Positions 53,980 through 64,000 of a stretch of DNA of 64,000 nt are shown here, piece after piece. A program made the translations under genes and the position numbers. Position 1 is the first letter of the stretch. Each line of letters begins with the position of its first letter. The notes under the pieces were generated by a model. The model saw nothing but the letters and a program-made list of their open reading frames with translations, did no database searches and was not told where the DNA came from. Source of the stretch: Akebia trifoliata (taxonomy: Eukaryota; Streptophyta; Magnoliopsida; Ranunculales; Lardizabalaceae); the NCBI GenBank assembly GCA_017979445.1, contig CM030711.1, forward strand, positions 2,232,001 to 2,296,000, in the 5' to 3' direction.

Positions 53980-55108
53980 ATATATATCACCTTGAATTTT
54001 ATACATATAGAGAAGGGTAAAGATCTAGAAGGCTGGTGAATTTGTTGTTTTTTTCCTATATCAAATGATAAATTTACTATTTTATTTATTTATTTATGAC
54101 ATAAAACCTTGATTTTAATCAAAATGTAACTTTTGATCCAAAGGTTTATTTTATTATTTTTATAAATTCATTTTTAATCTTGCATAGAACAATCCAATGA
54201 ATAATTCAATATTTTTCAAAAGTGACAAATTTGCTACTTTGCCAAAACAACAAATTAGATACCAAAAATGCATATGTAATAATAATAAGAATTATTACTC
54301 TCAAATCGAAAATTCTATACTAATTAAGATCAATACTAAATTTGTAGCAATTAAGTTTCACCATCACAAATCATCGAAATGCATCACATTATTAGTAAAA
54401 TCTGTTCTTAAGGCGAGTAATCATTTTGTTAAAATAAATTACTAACTACATTAGTAGTTGTGGCCAAAAAGTTGGTGCATTTGGCTAGATTACCCTGCAT
54501 GTGAGGGTGTATTTATTAAGTAGTTTAAATTTCCTCTATATATGATGACAATTCATAGATTAGAACATGGATAAAGCAATCCAATAAGGCCCTACTATTG
54601 GGTGAGAGAAAAAGAAAAGTCCATAGTACATATAGATAGAGAAATCCAATAAGATCCTACAATTGGACATGTGAGAGAGAGAGAGAATAATCTCTTTCCC
54701 TATAAGAGCCAGTCTTTCCACGCTGTGCAGAAGAAGAGAACACTGACCTCTTTATCTTTTTTTTCTTACAACAACAATGAGTGATGAGAGCTAAAATACA
54801 TAGTACAAGCCAAACAAAAAAGCCTAAAAATACGGGGTTCACTTTCACAATAAGATTCATTGAGTTCAGCAAGCATGTTAGAAATATATATATATATATA
54901 TTAAAAAAAACCCATTAAAATCCCAACAAAAAAAAAAAAACCAAAATTACCAAAAGCAGTTCAAAAAGTTAATAGAAGGGTTCAGTTTAAATCAATCACA
55001 TAGATCTTTAACTTAATAATACACAACAAAAGGCCACCTTTTTTGAGTAAAACATGGCTTTGATGAAGATGGGGATGATATGTTGTTGTGTAGTGTTGTA
55101 ATGGTAGA
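53980..55108. other. Gene-free stretch and 3' UTR of the AP2 gene
   Basis: AT-rich; the part next to 55108 is probably 3' UTR of the AP2-type gene. (GA)n run near 54669..54684 and TA run near 54884..54900. No gene recognised. Confidence 0.45.
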
Positions 55109-57894
55109 TCAGCTCCTGTAATAGTAGTGATGGGGTGGTGGAAGGGCAGCTGATGATGATGAAGCAGTGGTGGTTGAAGAAGAGAATCCTGATGATGCTG
55201 CAGTAGAGAACAGTGGCATTAGGCCCACGTTGCCGCCATTGAGGCTGCCGTGCATTTTCCATGCCCAGTTCGAGGGTCCGGTTGGACCTACTTCGACCCT
55301 CTTCTCTATCGCACTTCCCTGTCGTATAAGAAAAAAAAAAGTCAAACACTATTAGAAGATCGATTTTCCAACCAAAATGTAATAAAGCACCACAAAGTTT
55401 AGAAATTGAATCATAAACACAAACAAACACATGATAATGCCACCGTAATCTTCCAACAAAAAAAGGGTTGATTTCAGAAAATTTATCTAGTAAGGAAACT
55501 AACAAAAAATTACCTCATAATTGGGGAAGAAACTGGGATATGGACCAACCCAGATGGGAGGGTGATCGGATGCCATTCCTGGGCCATGAGGGGGTTCACC
55601 ACCCATTGTCGCTGAAGCCTGCATGTGCACAACAGACACCATAAAATAACAAAATACATTACCCATTTCAATTTAATATAAGCTAGCATCTCAAAGGGAC
55701 TAAAACAAGTCAACATTCAATATTTGCGAGATGTTTTAAAAACAAGACTCGATCCTATAGTTTTAAAAACTTAATCGAAAAGTTTTTCCGAAAAGTTATT
55801 TATGCGACTAATTAAGCTAACTCCTTTAGTTTCTCAAATGTTGAAGTCAATTAATACTAGTGATTTCTAATTTGAAATAATATTTGATGGAAACACAGAA
55901 CTTTGATTTTTCATTGAATATTACCCTTGTTCTTCTAGTGTCGGGCATGTCATAAGGGCCACTTTGGTAAGGGAAACCATTGACACTATCGTTCCTATTT
56001 GAGCCATCGGAAAGAGAAATTCCCAAGTTCAGATCAAGATTGAGGTCCGTGGCTGCAAATCATTAAGAAAAAGACTATAAATTAGTTAACGTAAATGGGT
56101 TTTGTCAACAATAGCATATAATATCATCTCCATTAAAAATAATTCAGTAAAACAGTATCAATTACATTAACTAATACATACCTCCATTGTCTACCTCAAA
56201 AGTTATCTCCCCCTCATATGTACTCAACTCAAAGTTAGTGACAGCTTCCCTTCCATTACATTTGATGGCCGCCTTGTCGTATGCCCTGATTTCCATAGCA
56301 ATAAATAAATAAATCGAAATCATGTCAGTTTATCTCTATTAAAAGAATTTGAGTATTAGAGAGATTGGAATTTATGATTAATATAGGACCTTGCAGCATC
56401 TACTTCACTGTCGAACAGCCCAAGATATATATACCTATCGATGAAACAAAATTCCCAATTATTTATTTTTCTACTAAGGCTTCTTAGAATATAAATTTAG
56501 GATAAAAAAAACTCAACCACTTCATGAGAAGTTTTCACAAACCCATTTTAGAGATCATCAATTTAAGCACTTAAAATTATCGTCTGCATCTCAAATGGAA
56601 TAAAATCATCAAGAAAGGGTTCCTCACTTCTTGCCAAGAAATTGGCCCATTCGAGCTTCCCATCGACCACATTTGTGGAGTGTAACACCTCTGTATTTCG
56701 AGCTGCCCCTTGAAAATCCGGTGCTCTGGCGACGAAGAATGTGCACGAATTCTTCCTTAGTAAGGTTCCTCATCTGAATATAGATCAAACAAAGAGAAAA
56801 AAAAAACAATTAAAACTAAAACACACATATACACAAACATAAATGTAATATGAAATTGTAGCCTAAGTCCCTAACCCACCTGTTTAAGATCCTCATCATA
56901 GTCAGTGAGATTAAAATTGATATCGGCCTCAACTCCACGAAACTTAATGGCGGCACGATCATATGCTCTGTGTGATTAAAATCCTCTAAAATTAATCAAA
57001 ATTCACCCTAAACAAACCCAATCACACAAATTTTCGTTTGGATTGAATCTTACCTAGCAGCAGCATGAGCAGTATCAAATCCACCTAAGAAACCAACACC
57101 CAAATTCATAGAAAATTACCCAAAAATAAGCAAACAAAATGGGACTGAATAGCAACGAAATTCTACTAAAAAAATATAGATTAATTACTTACCCAAATAA
57201 ACTTGCTTCCCACAATCCCTGTTCATAGAAAACCCATATCCAAAAATTCGATCAAAATTCAAAAACACCAGAGAAAAAAGAAGAGAAACCCATTAAAGAT
57301 CAAAATCTAAACTTGATTTTTCTACCGAATTACTAACCAAATATGCGATTCCCATCTCCCAGTTCTACGGTAAAAAGTTACTCCCCGATATTGAGAACTT
57401 CGAGACCTAGGCCCTCTTCGACTCTTCTTCACTTGTTGTTGTTGCGGCTGTACGATCTTTACGTCCGGCTGAACTGGGTCAGCTTGACAGAACGAGAGAT
57501 CCACCCAATGTTGCTGCGACGAAGGAGCCGAAGATGGACCCAAACAGAACCCACCAGCCCCACCAGTTCCTCCGTTTACCGGGAAAAGCTGCTGAGTAAC
57601 GAAACCAGATGGAAAAATCGGATTCTCGTTCTTGTCTTTAACGGTAACGGTGGTTCTGCTGTTATCCCTTTTGAGGATATCGAAGTTGAAGGCGAAGAGT
57701 TGTCCATTACTGCTTCGTGTGGTGTGGGTCGAGCAGGAATCTTCGTCGCCTCCATTGCTTGAAGCTTCGGCATTAACGACTGAAGAATTCGAAGATCCAG
57801 AATCGTCCATTTGGCCTCGAAAAGCTTTTGGAGGATTCTCCATCCTCATCATCTCTTCTTCTTCGCAGGTCGAATGGGCATTAAGATCCAACAT
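55109..57894 (-). CDS. RAP2.7: AP2-type transcription factor, RAP2.7/TOE1-like
   Basis: euAP2 factor, the class that represses flowering and is silenced by miR172. The ten exons are 57894..57338, 57218..57193, 57084..57054, 56967..56880, 56773..56628, 56434..56390, 56285..56182, 56052..55925, 55618..55514 and 55318..55109. All are in phase, giving 479 aa. The nuclear signal [10 protein letters not shown] is at about 155-164. The first AP2 domain ([31 protein letters not shown]) is at about 168-228 and the second ([33 protein letters not shown]) at about 259-318. An EAR-like repressor motif, [13 protein letters not shown], is at 335-347, and MLDLN starts the protein. DEDSCST, FNFDILK, AIEKRVE and [12 protein letters not shown] place it nearer TOE1/RAP2.7 than AP2 itself. 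Exons of 26 and 31 nt are normal for this family. The miR172 site is intact. Confidence 0.95.
55183..55203 (-). promoter_or_regulatory. miR172 target site
   Basis: On the coding (minus) strand the mRNA carries CTGCAGCATCATCAGGATTC followed by T, the standard 21-nt miR172 target of euAP2 genes. It encodes residues 450-456 (AASSGFS) in the last exon. Pairing to known miR172 forms should be full apart from one possible G:U position. Confidence 0.95.
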
Positions 57895-58325
57895 TTTTTA
57901 CTTCTTTTGGTTCAAATTCTTCCTAATTTGATCTACGATTAGTGAGTTTTCTTCTTGAGAATAAGAAATTTGTTCTACATGAATATAAAAGGAAAGAACA
58001 GAGAACAAAGCATTTGCCCTTCGATTGAATCTGTTGTTTTGTTTCAGAAGCTATGAAGAAGAGGAGATTAAATGAAGAGAACCCAAATAGAAAAAACAGA
58101 GTATCGGATCCGAAAATTCAAGACCAGAGACTACCAAAGACTGACAAAAAAAACATTGAAGTTCTCAGTGAGAGAGAAAGAGTGCGAGAGAGACTCGGGT
58201 CCTTAGGACCAGATGGGATGCGTTAAGGAACATGTATAGCTTTTTTGTATTTCTGTTCACTCCATTTTTTTCCTCTTTAAATTTATAAGAAAGATATTGC
58301 TTCAAGGGTCAAGGAAAAGAAATGC

Positions 58326-58349
58326 TCTCTCTCTCTCTCTCTCTCTCGC
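58326..58349. repeat. (CT)n tract upstream of the AP2-type gene
   Basis: CT run of 24 about 430 bp before the start codon. On the gene strand this is a GA repeat, often found in plant promoters and 5' leaders; its role here is unknown. Confidence 0.8.
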
Positions 58350-58587
58350 TCACAAGTAACAAGTTCACCGGTTTTTCTAGGTTGGAAGTTTTAATATCTC
58401 TGGGTCATTTTCCTTTTAATAATATATTCAAGAAAACGTGTTTGAGAGAAAATTTCAGAAAATAATTTACTGACATTAAATTTTAATTTTTTTTTGTTGA
58501 CAAAAAAAAATTATTTACCCGTATTCGATAGCCGTCACAAACATGTGAAAAAGGACAAATTGGTTTTAGTATTAGAGAAATCTTTTT

Positions 58588-58927
58588 CTTACTAACTTAG
58601 TAAGATTTTTAGCCTTGCTAAGGGTCATTTTGCTCAAATAAATTATCACATCACAGTCGTCTAAGTTTCTTTTTTTTTTTTTTAAACTTGGATAACAAAT
58701 CAAAAAATATTTTCTTTTGGGCTTGATGAAAGGTTTTGAAAATACAAGACCATCCAACATAAAATTAAAATTCAACATTGAAAAATAGTATTTTTTGGAT
58801 TTTTTTTTCTTTCAAAGTTCAAGTAATTATTTACTCTAATACATCAAGCATCCGATTGTGTTTTTGAATGTCATACAGGGAGCCCAAAGACGCTTAGTGA
58901 GGGTGAAATACTTACTAACTTAGTAAG
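58588..58927. repeat. Element bounded by the palindrome CTTACTAACTTAGTAAG
   Basis: The 17-bp palindrome with one central base appears at 58588..58604 and 58911..58927. Between them is AT-rich DNA. The outer text (TTAGCCTTGCTAAGG on one side, GGCTACTTTTGGGACGAG on the other) does not repeat, so the two palindromes may be the ends of a short element of about 340 bp. Confidence 0.4.
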
Positions 58928-59343
58928 GCTACTTTTGGGACGAGTTTTAATGCAATTAGATGAGCCCACCTATTTGTAGATCAAATGATTTGATGAAGGG
59001 TTTTTTTTTTTTTTAACCAAAATATTGATTTGGTTACCCATTGCTTCATAAGTTCCTTTGATGTATGACATATATATATGAGAGCTTGTACAATTATAGG
59101 AAAAAATAATTAAAAGAAAGATTTTTTTAAAAGACATTATCATGAAAAAAATTTTATGACAAAAGTAGAATTGGTTTTTAATTATGGGAGTGTAGGTAAT
59201 CTTGGAAAAAAATAACTTTAGGTCGTAGAAAAAATATTTTTTTAGTGGATGGGTTGGAAAAATATTTACCTGAAAATTGTATTTGTTATTCGAAATCAAT
59301 TTTCCACCCTTTTGCGCAATCATAGAAACTCTTACATAACCCG

Positions 59344-59480
59344 AAGGGATTGACCTAATGGCAAGTCAAGTCTTGTTAAGCTTCTCGTGAAGGGGTAAGT
59401 TAAGTGTTTGAAACCCTGCAAAGTCTTGTTAACCTTCTCGTGAAGGGGTAGGTTAAGTGTTTGAAACCCTGCAAAACAAT
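59344..59480 (+). mobile_element. SINE-like sequence with a duplicated B-box module
   Basis: GGGATTGACCTAATGGCAAG resembles a tRNA-type A-box region. A 53-bp segment that starts AAGTCTTGTTAAG and ends with the B-box-like GTTTGAAACCCTGCA then occurs twice in tandem (59368..59420 and 59421..59473), differing at only two positions noted. The head is tRNA-like; the tail after 59474 is not resolved. Confidence 0.5.
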
Positions 59481-59577
59481 AAATTTCTTGGGACTACCCT
59501 CCAGGGTTTGATTGACCCTCGACACAATTAATTACACATATGACTTTTCGAGGGGGAGGGGGTGGGTCGTGTGACTG

Positions 59578-59811
59578 TTTTGGTTTTAAAACTCGATTTT
59601 GCATCTCGTCTTGTCCAAACCCAATACCAAGTCATTTCAAACGAGTTTTCTGATATGTTTGAGATGTTTTATTCAAAAAATTAAAAATTTTGAACAAAAG
59701 GTATTAAATCTCGATAAAAAAAAAGTGACTTGTGAGTTGGTCTCGTTCAACTCTGATACCGAGTTAAGTCGGGCGATACGTCTTAATCTCTGACAAACTG
59801 TAAAACCATTA
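59578..59811. mobile_element. MITE, family GGTTTTAAAACTCG, copy 1
   Basis: Left TTTTGGTTTTAAAACTCGAT and right ACAAACTGTAAAACCATT are inverted ends. The interior is rich in CTCGTCTTG, AAACGAG and GAGATG. Confidence 0.65.
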
Positions 59812-60265
59812 TGATCATGGGATTAGTCTCACCCACTCGAAGGGTGAGGATACAAGTGGAAGGACAAAAATAAATAAATAAATAATGGACACTCTTACAT
59901 CTTTTGATTACTACAAAGGATTAGGTTAAGGTAATTCCCTCACAAAATTTGCAAAATAGAGAAATGATTTAATACATATAACATATTCATATTGACGTTT
60001 CGATTATCATGTTGGATATATATTGGGGTTACGCTCCAATGCTCAAGTCAGCATAAAATATATTTATATAATCATTCCATGATATTTATTGGATCTAAAT
60101 CCGAACTTGAATTAATTACAACTGTTTTTGGATCTTTTACTTGTGGAATCCTTATTAATTGTTTCCTCAAATCCTATGTTTACATCGATCTTAAGACAAC
60201 ACACATTTGAATGGGAAGGAAATAAATTTGCACACGGCACACAACTTATAAAATAAGATTATATC

Positions 60266-60485
60266 ATGGTTTCAAAACTCGTTTGAGATCGAGATATATC
60301 GCCTAAGTCGTCCCGGTATTGCCCAACAATAAAATGGATGGACAAGTCAATGTATCAGATGAGATTTAAAATTCACGTTCATTTTTCTCATTATTGAACG
60401 AGATGTCTCAGACGTATCGAAAACTCATTTCAGACGACTTGATCTCGTTCACGAGTGAGACATCAAAACGACTTTTAAAACCATT
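60266..60485. mobile_element. MITE, family GGTTTTAAAACTCG, copy 2
   Basis: Left ATGGTTTCAAAACTCGTTTG and right AAAACGACTTTTAAAACCAT are inverted ends about 220 bp apart, with GAGATGTCTCAGACG-like sequence inside. Confidence 0.7.
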
Positions 60486-61461
60486 GATTAATATAGCACA
60501 ATAACAATCAAACTTTATCTTAAAATTTTGGCGTCGACCAATCAATCATGTTCTTCTTTTCCCTATGTCCAAGGTCAAGTCTTCTATCATCGAGAAAGAG
60601 TTTACATATCTTTCTAATTATGGTTGCGATAAGCTTTTCGATGATAAAATAAGATTCCATCATTTTCTTAAAATTAATTTCTTCCTTAAAAGTCAAGTCA
60701 TTATAGGTCCCCACAAGATCAATCAATGGGCCCACAATGATAAGGATATCCTAGCCGAATATCTTAATCAAGTTGGACAAATTTAACCAGACACAAGTGG
60801 CCTTTTCTTTGGGACCATTAGCTCTATTTTCATTAAGGGTCAAAATTTTACTTAAAAACAATCTAACGGCTAGGATCATCCCTCCTACAAGTTGTGTGAA
60901 ACCATCAGTTTTTTATCACAAAAAATATAGTTAAATACTATGATCATCTTAGGTTTCCTATTTTGTATCTATATATTTATTTATCCAATTATTTAATGTT
61001 TTTTTAGTTTGTCTTGCCTCATATATTATTAATGCGGGCAAGAGCCGTAGACGTCGTTAACTGCCCGAAACGAGCCAGCTGTTCACCATTACCTACCCGA
61101 AGTTGCCCGGCTCACTCAATAACGCACTTGCTTTTTAAGATATTTTATGATTCCTGCGTCACTGTGCCAGGATAAAAAAAAGATCCATGTGGAGTAAGAT
61201 GGAACTTGTAGTTTAGTAACTAAAAAACTCCAAGAACTACATTATCTAAACCCAATAAAAAATATAAAAAGACGGACGATGAAGAGGAGAGAGGAGGAGC
61301 GGGTGAAAAGCGACAATAGATGATTAGACGATTTTTGTCCTTTTGTTGGCATGAAATGCCCGACGTGTCCTAATCATTTATTACAATGCCACGTGTCAGT
61401 TAGATTTCTTTTTTAAATTACCACACTACCCTTTCGTCAATAATATCTTACGTTCACGGGA

Positions 61462-61582
61462 GTGATCCTATTGGCACACCAACTTTTAATTACAACGCAC
61501 GAAATGGTAATTCAGCCTTATAGTAAACAGTTGTTTACCTATGGTGTGTTACACGTAAATGTTGGTGTGTTAATAGCAGATC
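61462..61582. mobile_element. Small MITE related to the APX intron 2 element
   Basis: Left GTGATCCTATTGGCACACCA and reverse-complemented right AGATCTGCTATTAACACACC are inverted ends. The phrase ACACCAACTTTTA parallels ACACCAAGTTTTA of the element at 23702..23813. Confidence 0.6.
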
Positions 61583-62854
61583 TCGCACACAATCCTGTAG
61601 AAATTTCCAAATTTCCACATACAAACGTATGAAATTGGATTCTCTAGAACGAGGAGAGTCAACCAATGGGTTACACATGTTTATGGGCCTAAAAAGAAAC
61701 AATTAGGTGGAATCCAAATTAGTGGGCCCAATGACTGATACGTCCATGATCAAGCTTATCATCTGATGAATTTGATAATTTTCAATAAGGAAGAACAAAA
61801 TTTCTCATAACCATTCCTCTAGATGGCCGAGGCTGAACCTAAACAAAGCAAACATTAGTTCCAAATCATAATAATAAGCGAATTCTCGGGCAAACGAACT
61901 TACTCTATTAAAGACGACCTATGACATTCAAAGCCAGTCGAAGGCTCGCACATGTCCTAAAAAGCCAATCAAGGAGTTGTTTTAGAGTAAATTAGCTCCA
62001 AGGGTCTTCTTGGGGACGTAGTTCCAATTCTTCTAGTGATATCCACCATACTAACATGTTGATTTCTCATTTTCTTCTCTTTTTGATTCATTGTGTTTGA
62101 TTCGTTATTAGTAATTAAATCATGAATATTTGATACTCTAAAACATACGAGATAATCCAATTTTTAATCTTCAATAATTAATTAATATTGTTCTTGATGT
62201 AGTTCAAATCAATTAACAAATCCTACTAAATGGATGTCCAAGTCAAGTCGGATCAATTTTTTTGGTGAAAACAAATCAAATAAAAATAAAAAAATAGATG
62301 GCACCCACTTCAATCTTGTGCGCCACATGATTATTTTGGACTTAAATGACCTTAGTTGAGAAAATTGAGTTTTCACATTTCACTATTTTCAACATAAAGA
62401 AATTTGAGTTTTCAAATCTACCTTAAAAAATGTGGAAGTTTAGTTTAATTTGTTGTGAGTTTCACTTGGACGACTTAACGTAAGTAATAATAAACATAAA
62501 ATTCAAATATTTTATACTTGAAAGTTAGAATCTTCTTTGTACTTGCATGATAAATCCTTCACAATTAGTCCACATTTGTAGATTTAAAGAATTTGAGTTA
62601 ATAAAGCATCACATTTCGATCAACGAAAATGACAAATAAATATCAAAAGTCAAAACAAAGAATGTTTTCTCACCAATAAGAGTTTTAACGTTAGGAGAAA
62701 AGGTAATTCCACCTTATCTTTTGACCATCTATGTTTGACAATTTGGTGTTCCATCACATCTTAATCTTTAAAATCAACTATGACTTTAAATACTCTTCAA
62801 ATGTCTCCAATTCAAGAATTTGATGTTAAAAAAGGAAATCATATATAACTTGTT
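61583..62854. other. Gene-free AT-rich stretch
   Basis: No gene recognised on either strand. Confidence 0.5.
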
Positions 62855-63025
62855 TAAGAATTGAATTTAATCTTGTTCGAGACCAAGATGATTCGTCTAA
62901 GTTGACTCGTTATTGTCCTGTAGCAAGACGAGTTGACAAGTCGTCTCAAATACATGATTTGTCTTGATTTTAAGTTTTTTTAATCTCATCTGAGACAAGA
63001 CGTTAAAACGAGTTTTAAAACCATG
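62855..63025. mobile_element. MITE, family GGTTTTAAAACTCG, copy 3
   Basis: The right end ACGAGTTTTAAAACCATGG is clear; the left end is decayed. Interior phrases AGACGAGTTGACAAGTCGTC and TCTGAGACAAGACG match the other copies. Confidence 0.6.
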
Positions 63026-63455
63026 GATCACAGAGTGCACTAGTCTTTATTTTAGTTCTTGATAATGAAAAATGGGCATTAAAACATGGAACTTGTAAAT
63101 AAACCTGGTTACCATATTTGGTTATTTTGGGATGAAAAACTACTGAATTTATTGTTAGAGGTTGAAGAAAAGGGTGCTTAGGTAATTTTTCATTAATATA
63201 TGATAAAAGACCGACGTCAACAGGCATGCTTCAATTTGAAAACATTAAATTCAAGGGCTTCTTAGTCTTTTTACACCACAGTTAGAACGAGTTATTGGAA
63301 TAAAACTCGGCGATAAAAAGAACTCCTAATGGCAGACAAGTCTTGTCAACCCCATAAACAAACCATCTCTCACCAATCAAATCAAATCAAAGTAATCACC
63401 ACCGTCAAATTCTCCTCCAAAGACAAAGCAAGAAACACGGGAATGTCGAGTCTGT

Positions 63456-63480
63456 CCCCACCCCCCACCCCCCACCCCCC
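63456..63480. repeat. C-rich tract able to form a G-quadruplex on the minus strand
   Basis: Four C runs of 4, 6, 6 and 6 separated by single A residues. On the minus strand this is G6-T-G6-T-G6-T-G4, which satisfies the standard G-quadruplex pattern with one-base loops. Confidence 0.8.
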
Positions 63481-64000
63481 ACGTAGATCCTTTCCCCTTA
63501 GGGAAACCTTCTACCTTAAAAACCCTTCCCAACCTCATTTTCCTATTATGGAAACCTCAACAAACCCAAACGATTACGACTAATCTAACTGGTTATAGCC
63601 GGTTGTACCAGTCACCCTCCAATAATACATCTATCCTATCCTGACCTGCCACGTTCACCAAAAATAGCATCTAATATTTTATCTATATTTCTTTATCTTT
63701 TTCTCCTAAAGTTGTGGACTCTCAATCAAATATAAAATATTATTTTTATTTTTATTAATTAAATTAAAAGGCTTTTTTTTTTTTTTTTTCTGGGGGTCCA
63801 CAGTTGAGTACAGAGAGAATACGTGCGTTGAAGGTAAGCGACACTAGCTCCCACATATACAAGATGAAAGCCATAAAAGAACAAAATTGAATAAAATATA
63901 ATTTAAATAAATTGGTAGATTTGGTAATTTAAAAAGAAGAAAGGGTTATTTGATAAATCTTAATCGTAAAAAAATACCTTCCCGGGAAATCCGCTGCAAA
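63481..64000. other. End of window, no gene recognised
   Basis: AT-rich DNA with a T homopolymer at about 63773..63789. No supported gene in this segment. Confidence 0.45.

Noticed and set aside
55183..55203. Plus-strand sequence identical to a miR172-like mature RNA
   Set aside because: It is only the complement of the target site in the AP2 gene. No complementary arm nearby would form a microRNA precursor.
57343..57762. 139-residue frame antisense to AP2 exon 1
   Set aside because: Shadow of the coding exon on the opposite strand; no family features.
63329..63583. 84-residue open frame on the plus strand near the window end
   Set aside because: No family match, proline-rich only because of the C-rich tract, and no intron or downstream exon support.

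Overview
This is a plant nuclear window, almost certainly from a flowering plant. All five genes have GT-AG introns and encode proteins with clear angiosperm counterparts. The intergenic DNA is strongly AT-rich and full of short non-autonomous transposons, microsatellites and dead LINE fragments. I cannot name the species. All exon junctions below were derived by hand: I translated each exon, checked reading phase across each junction, and compared with remembered family motifs. No search was run.

Genes, left to right. (1) The 3' end of a V-ATPase subunit a gene of the VHA-a1 type, + strand, coding exons between 224 and 1741; the 5' part lies outside the window. (2) A complete NF-YB gene of the NF-YB8/10 type, - strand, 12368..13413, whose model needs a 6-nt microexon. 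(3) A complete cytosolic ascorbate peroxidase (250 aa, 9 coding exons), - strand, 18505..24216, with a 3.8-kb intron holding a very large foldback. (4) A complete CNOT4-like RING/RRM/CCCH protein (974 aa, 12 coding exons), + strand, 31732..41267, with a six-copy minisatellite in its 5' UTR intron. (5) A complete AP2 transcription factor of the RAP2.7/TOE1 type (479 aa, 10 coding exons), - strand, 55109..57894, with an intact miR172 site. These are ordinary unrelated housekeeping or regulatory genes; I see no sign of a gene cluster or shared pathway.

Between the genes: 5.8-8.3 kb is a graveyard of three LINE fragments in mixed orientation. 13.7-16.9 kb is a dense block of direct and inverted repeats with a SINE and two MITEs. 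25.1-30.4 kb and 41.3-54.6 kb are gene-free. The gene-free DNA carries one striking family of about 370-390 bp elements: two internal hairpins with a GAGGATGATCTC core, long terminal inverted repeats, and insertion in (TA)n tracts. There are at least eight copies, including one inserted inside another at 53.1-54.0 kb. 58.4-64 kb holds SINE-like and MITE copies and a G-quadruplex-capable tract.

I found no evidence for a new multi-gene system. The most interesting items are the hairpin MITE family with a constant core but different ends, the foldback in APX intron 3, the NF-YB microexon with an apparent frame change in its last exon, and a small repeat that carries ACGTG motifs close to genes.
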